Source: Xanthocytophaga agilis (GTDB taxonomy: Bacteria > Bacteroidota > Bacteroidia > Cytophagales > 172606-1). From it: DNA of 64,000 bases. The translations under genes and the position numbers were made by a program. The stretch is taken from assembly GCF_030068605.1 (NCBI RefSeq), contig NZ_JASJOU010000018.1, positions 1-64,000 of the forward strand, in the 5' to 3' direction. Position 1 is the stretch's first letter. Each line of letters opens with the position of its first letter. Shown here one piece after another: positions 61,518 through 64,000 of the stretch. The notes beneath the pieces are model-generated. The model was not told the origin of the DNA, ran no database searches, and was given only the letters and a program-made list of their open reading frames with translations.

Positions 61518-63947
61518 TCATTCGGTTCGCAGGCTTTTGACCGGGTTGGCCAACGCCGTTTTGATCGCCTGATAGCTTACAGTGAGCAATGTGATGAGCA
61601 GCGCCGCTGCGGCAGCCACCACAAAAATCCACCACGATAGTTCAATGCGATAGGTATAGGTTTGCAACCATCGGCTTAAAAAATACCAGGCAATGGGCGT
61701 TGCCAGCAGACAAGAGACAACAACCAGCACGAGAAAGTCTTTGGAAAGCAATTTCCACAGATTCCCTACGCTGGCTCCGAGAATTTTGCGAATGCCGATT
61801 TCCTTTCGGCGCTGCTCGGCTGTAAATGAAGCCAGTCCAAAGATGCCCAGGCACGAAATAAAAATGGCTAGAACCGCAAATACCGATGCCAGCTGCCCGA
61901 TTTGTTGCTCGGCACTGAACTTGCGTCCGTATTCGGAATCTACAAACTGATAATCGAAAGCAGCAGAAGGAACAATTCGTCTGAACACTGCTTCGATGGC
62001 TGGAAGTGCTTGAGTGGCGCTTACTGTAGGGCTGATCTTTAGAACGATGCGATTGGTTTCTCTATGTGTTGCATCCAGGAAAAAGAAACCTCGCTTGACC
62101 GGCTCATAGGGCGACTGCATGACCATATCTTTGACAATACCCAGCACACGCCACGAGCGGCTGTTGTCGTTGTATTTAATCGTTTGACCAATCAAATTCT
62201 GAATTGAGGACTTAGCCGGACTAATGTATCTGGCGGCAGCTTCGTTGATGATCACACCGGTTGAGTCAGTGGAAAATTCCTTGGAAAAATCGCGACCAGC
62301 TATAAACTGCCAGCCTACGGTTTTGCCAAAATTATGGGAAACCCGGATTACTGAAAAATCGGAAGCCAGCTCGGGATCTTTGCCTGTCCAGGTGTAGCCG
62401 CCCGAGTTGTTCCAAACGGCGGTGAGCGGACTGGACGAATAGGCAACATCAGACACCATTCCTGTATTGATCAATTGACTGGTGAGTACCTGCTGCCTGC
62501 CTTTGTAATTGGGATCATTGTGAGGCACATGAATCAATCCCTCCCGGTTGTAACCCACTGGCCGATTCTGGGCGTGCTGAATTTGCCGGTACACAATAAT
62601 TGTTCCGATGATCAAAGCAACAGAAACGGTAAACTGAACCACCACCAATAGTTTGCGGGGCAAAGCTGCGTAGCGACCCTGGCGCAGGGTGCCCTTGAGC
62701 ACTTTGATCGGTTGAAAGGAAGAAAGATAAAATGCTGGATAAAGTCCTGCCAGAAAACCAGTGAGCAACAAAAATACAAGGCAGACCAGCCAGAACAGCG
62801 GCTTGTCAAGTGGAAACGTAATGTCTTTGCTTGCCAGTTGATTAAACCAGGGTAATGACAGTACAGTTAATACCACAGAAGCCACAAAGGCCAAGCAGGC
62901 AATCAGAAGCGATTCGCCAAGAAACTGACCGACCAGCTGGCTGCGCACAGATCCAATGGCCTTGCGAATACCAACTTCCCTGGCCCGTTTTTCGCTACGG
63001 GCCGTACTCAGATTCATAAAGTTGATACAGGCCAAAAGCAACACAAACACACCAATAATACCAAACAACCAGACAAAGGTAATGCGGCCCCCAACAGCGA
63101 TGCCATTTTCAAATTCGGAGTACAAATGCCACTGCTTCATCGGATATAAAAACAACACAGGCTTGTATTTGGCTATATCCTTTGCAAAATCTTTGGGAAA
63201 TTGCCTGGCATAAAAATTTCGGATTGCCGCATTGGCCGTTTCGACAGAGGTGTTGGGCGCAAGTTGTACAAAGATGGTAAACGAACTGTTGTCCCACTTG
63301 TTGACGCATTCTTTCACCCAATCGTTAGAGGAGACCCACAAGTCCCAGGGTGCAAAAAACTCTAAATCGCCGAAGCTGGTATTCTGCGGCAAATCTTCAA
63401 ACACGCCCGTAACCGTTACATCTATCCGATTATCAATTTTCAGGGTTTGGTTGATCGGGTTTTCATTGCCAAAAATGGCTTTTGCTTTGGATGCTGAAAG
63501 AATCACCGAATGCGGATCGCTTAGCGCAGATGCGTTGCCATTCAGCATCTTGAGTGAAAGCATATCAATCACACCAGGTTCAATGAACCTGCCGTAGGAA
63601 GGTATCTTTTTGTCTCCATATGAAACAGTAAAATCGCCCGCCCAGAATGTCATCAGAATGTGTTTGAAATAGGGTTTATAGTTACCTTTCAACGCGGTGC
63701 CCAATGGAATTTGTATTGATTCGCCTGTAGTGGTAACTCCTGTGCCGGGGTAGGTGCTGAAATGCCGTATCTGTGCAATATCGGCATAGTTGGGATGGGA
63801 GGTATCGTAGCTCACTTCGTCATAGACCCACAAGCCGATGAGCGTTGCCACGCACATGCCGACAGCCAGTCCGCCAATGTTAATGAAAGAATAAGCTTTG
63901 TTTTTGAAAAGATTACGAAGGGCGATTTTCAGGTAGTTGCGCAGCAT
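61518..63947 (-). CDS. Full-length FtsX/MacB-type ABC permease (809 residues)
   Basis: A Bacteroidota-type ABC permease carrying two FtsX modules in one chain. The N-terminal MLRNYLKIALRNLFKNKAYSFINIGGLAVGM is the family hallmark. MacB-PCD periplasmic regions span about 45-275 and 470-665; FtsX loops SEKRAREVGIRKAIGSVRSQL (about 320-340) and QRRKEIGIRKILGASVGNLW (about 715) identify the two halves. The chain closes with the final helix and VSYQAIKTALANPVKSLR. Its ATPase is not encoded in the window. Such permeases are numerous in Cytophagales and their substrates (lipoproteins, peptides, drugs) cannot be told from sequence. Confidence 0.94.
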   Translation of the reverse strand: MLRNYLKIALRNLFKNKAYSFINIGGLAVGMCVATLIGLWVYDEVSYDTSHPNYADIAQIRHFSTYPGTGVTTTGESIQIPLGTALKGNYKPYFKHILMTFWAGDFTVSYGDKKIPSYGRFIEPGVIDMLSLKMLNGNASALSDPHSVILSASKAKAIFGNENPINQTLKIDNRIDVTVTGVFEDLPQNTSFGDLEFFAPWDLWVSSNDWVKECVNKWDNSSFTIFVQLAPNTSVETANAAIRNFYARQFPKDFAKDIAKYKPVLFLYPMKQWHLYSEFENGIAVGGRITFVWLFGIIGVFVLLLACINFMNLSTARSEKRAREVGIRKAIGSVRSQLVGQFLGESLLIACLAFVASVVLTVLSLPWFNQLASKDITFPLDKPLFWLVCLVFLLLTGFLAGLYPAFYLSSFQPIKVLKGTLRQGRYAALPRKLLVVVQFTVSVALIIGTIIVYRQIQHAQNRPVGYNREGLIHVPHNDPNYKGRQQVLTSQLINTGMVSDVAYSSSPLTAVWNNSGGYTWTGKDPELASDFSVIRVSHNFGKTVGWQFIAGRDFSKEFSTDSTGVIINEAAARYISPAKSSIQNLIGQTIKYNDNSRSWRVLGIVKDMVMQSPYEPVKRGFFFLDATHRETNRIVLKISPTVSATQALPAIEAVFRRIVPSAAFDYQFVDSEYGRKFSAEQQIGQLASVFAVLAIFISCLGIFGLASFTAEQRRKEIGIRKILGASVGNLWKLLSKDFLVLVVVSCLLATPIAWYFLSRWLQTYTYRIELSWWIFVVAAAAALLITLLTVSYQAIKTALANPVKSLRTE

Positions 63948-64000
63948 GATGGTGTCGATTGCAAGTGGATGGATTGGTATGTTTGAATGGATGGATACAG

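Overview
The window looks like a chromosomal segment of a Bacteroidota bacterium, most likely order Cytophagales. The evidence is a SusC/SusD pair behind an ECF sigma factor and FecR anti-sigma, DUF2147 and DUF4221-type proteins, a LytS/LytTR two-component pair, a long Bacteroidota-type signal peptidase I, FtsX-type permeases, and an AT-rich base composition with a TAnnTTTG-like promoter element. No rRNA, tRNA or CRISPR array was seen.

Layout. 0.1-1.3 kb: wrecked IS3-family element. 1.5-3.4 kb: HxlR regulator divergent from a DUF2147 protein and a quinone-oxidoreductase-like enzyme. 4-6.9 kb: an unknown 466-residue protein and the remains of an NTPase/winged-helix/Sel1-repeat gene. 7-13.1 kb: AraC regulator with a run of short-chain dehydrogenases (two of them internally deleted) and a transglutaminase-like protein. 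13.2-15.6 kb: junkyard with an OmpR-type regulator remnant, an outer-membrane-like remnant, a DUF6876 gene, a truncated RadC and a transposase scrap. 15.9-17.7 kb: Crp/Fnr regulator and a haloalkane-dehalogenase-like hydrolase. 18.7-26 kb: a complete sigma-FecR-SusC-SusD nutrient uptake locus. 26.5-27.1 kb: Tn3-type transposase remnant. 27.9-47.2 kb: the most interesting region. 47.4-48.7 kb: serine recombinase remnant and a broken unknown gene. 49.1-52.4 kb: a NUMOD4 double-repeat protein and a tripartite HipB/HipS/HipT-like module with clear operators. 53-58.6 kb: two paralogous orphan histidine kinases flanking a redoxin. 60-64 kb: BLUF photoreceptor and a large FtsX-type ABC permease.

The 27.9-47.2 kb block reads as a peptide natural-product or secreted-peptide system. 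Two tandem 72-codon genes share 152 bp of identical DNA (5' UTR plus the first 41 codons) but differ in a four-cysteine C-terminal region built as C-x4-GGDC ... C-x5-GGDC. Downstream on the same strand are a membrane-anchored DUF4221-like propeller protein, a CxxC lipoprotein, a JmjC-type 2-oxoglutarate oxygenase, a nucleotidyltransferase, an additional signal peptidase I, a UGT-type and a GT2-type glycosyltransferase, a LytS-like kinase, an HlyD adaptor, a TolC-like channel, a MacB-type ATPase, two FtsX permeases and a LuxR-type regulator. The LytTR response regulator alone is divergent. My working model is that the peptides are precursors that are modified, cleaved and exported by these neighbours. 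The modification chemistry and even the grouping into one pathway are inference.

A second pattern runs through the whole window: at least fourteen short tandem duplications (about 13-30 bp) in spacers, pseudogenes and one toxin-module gene, several of which account for the frameshifts seen.
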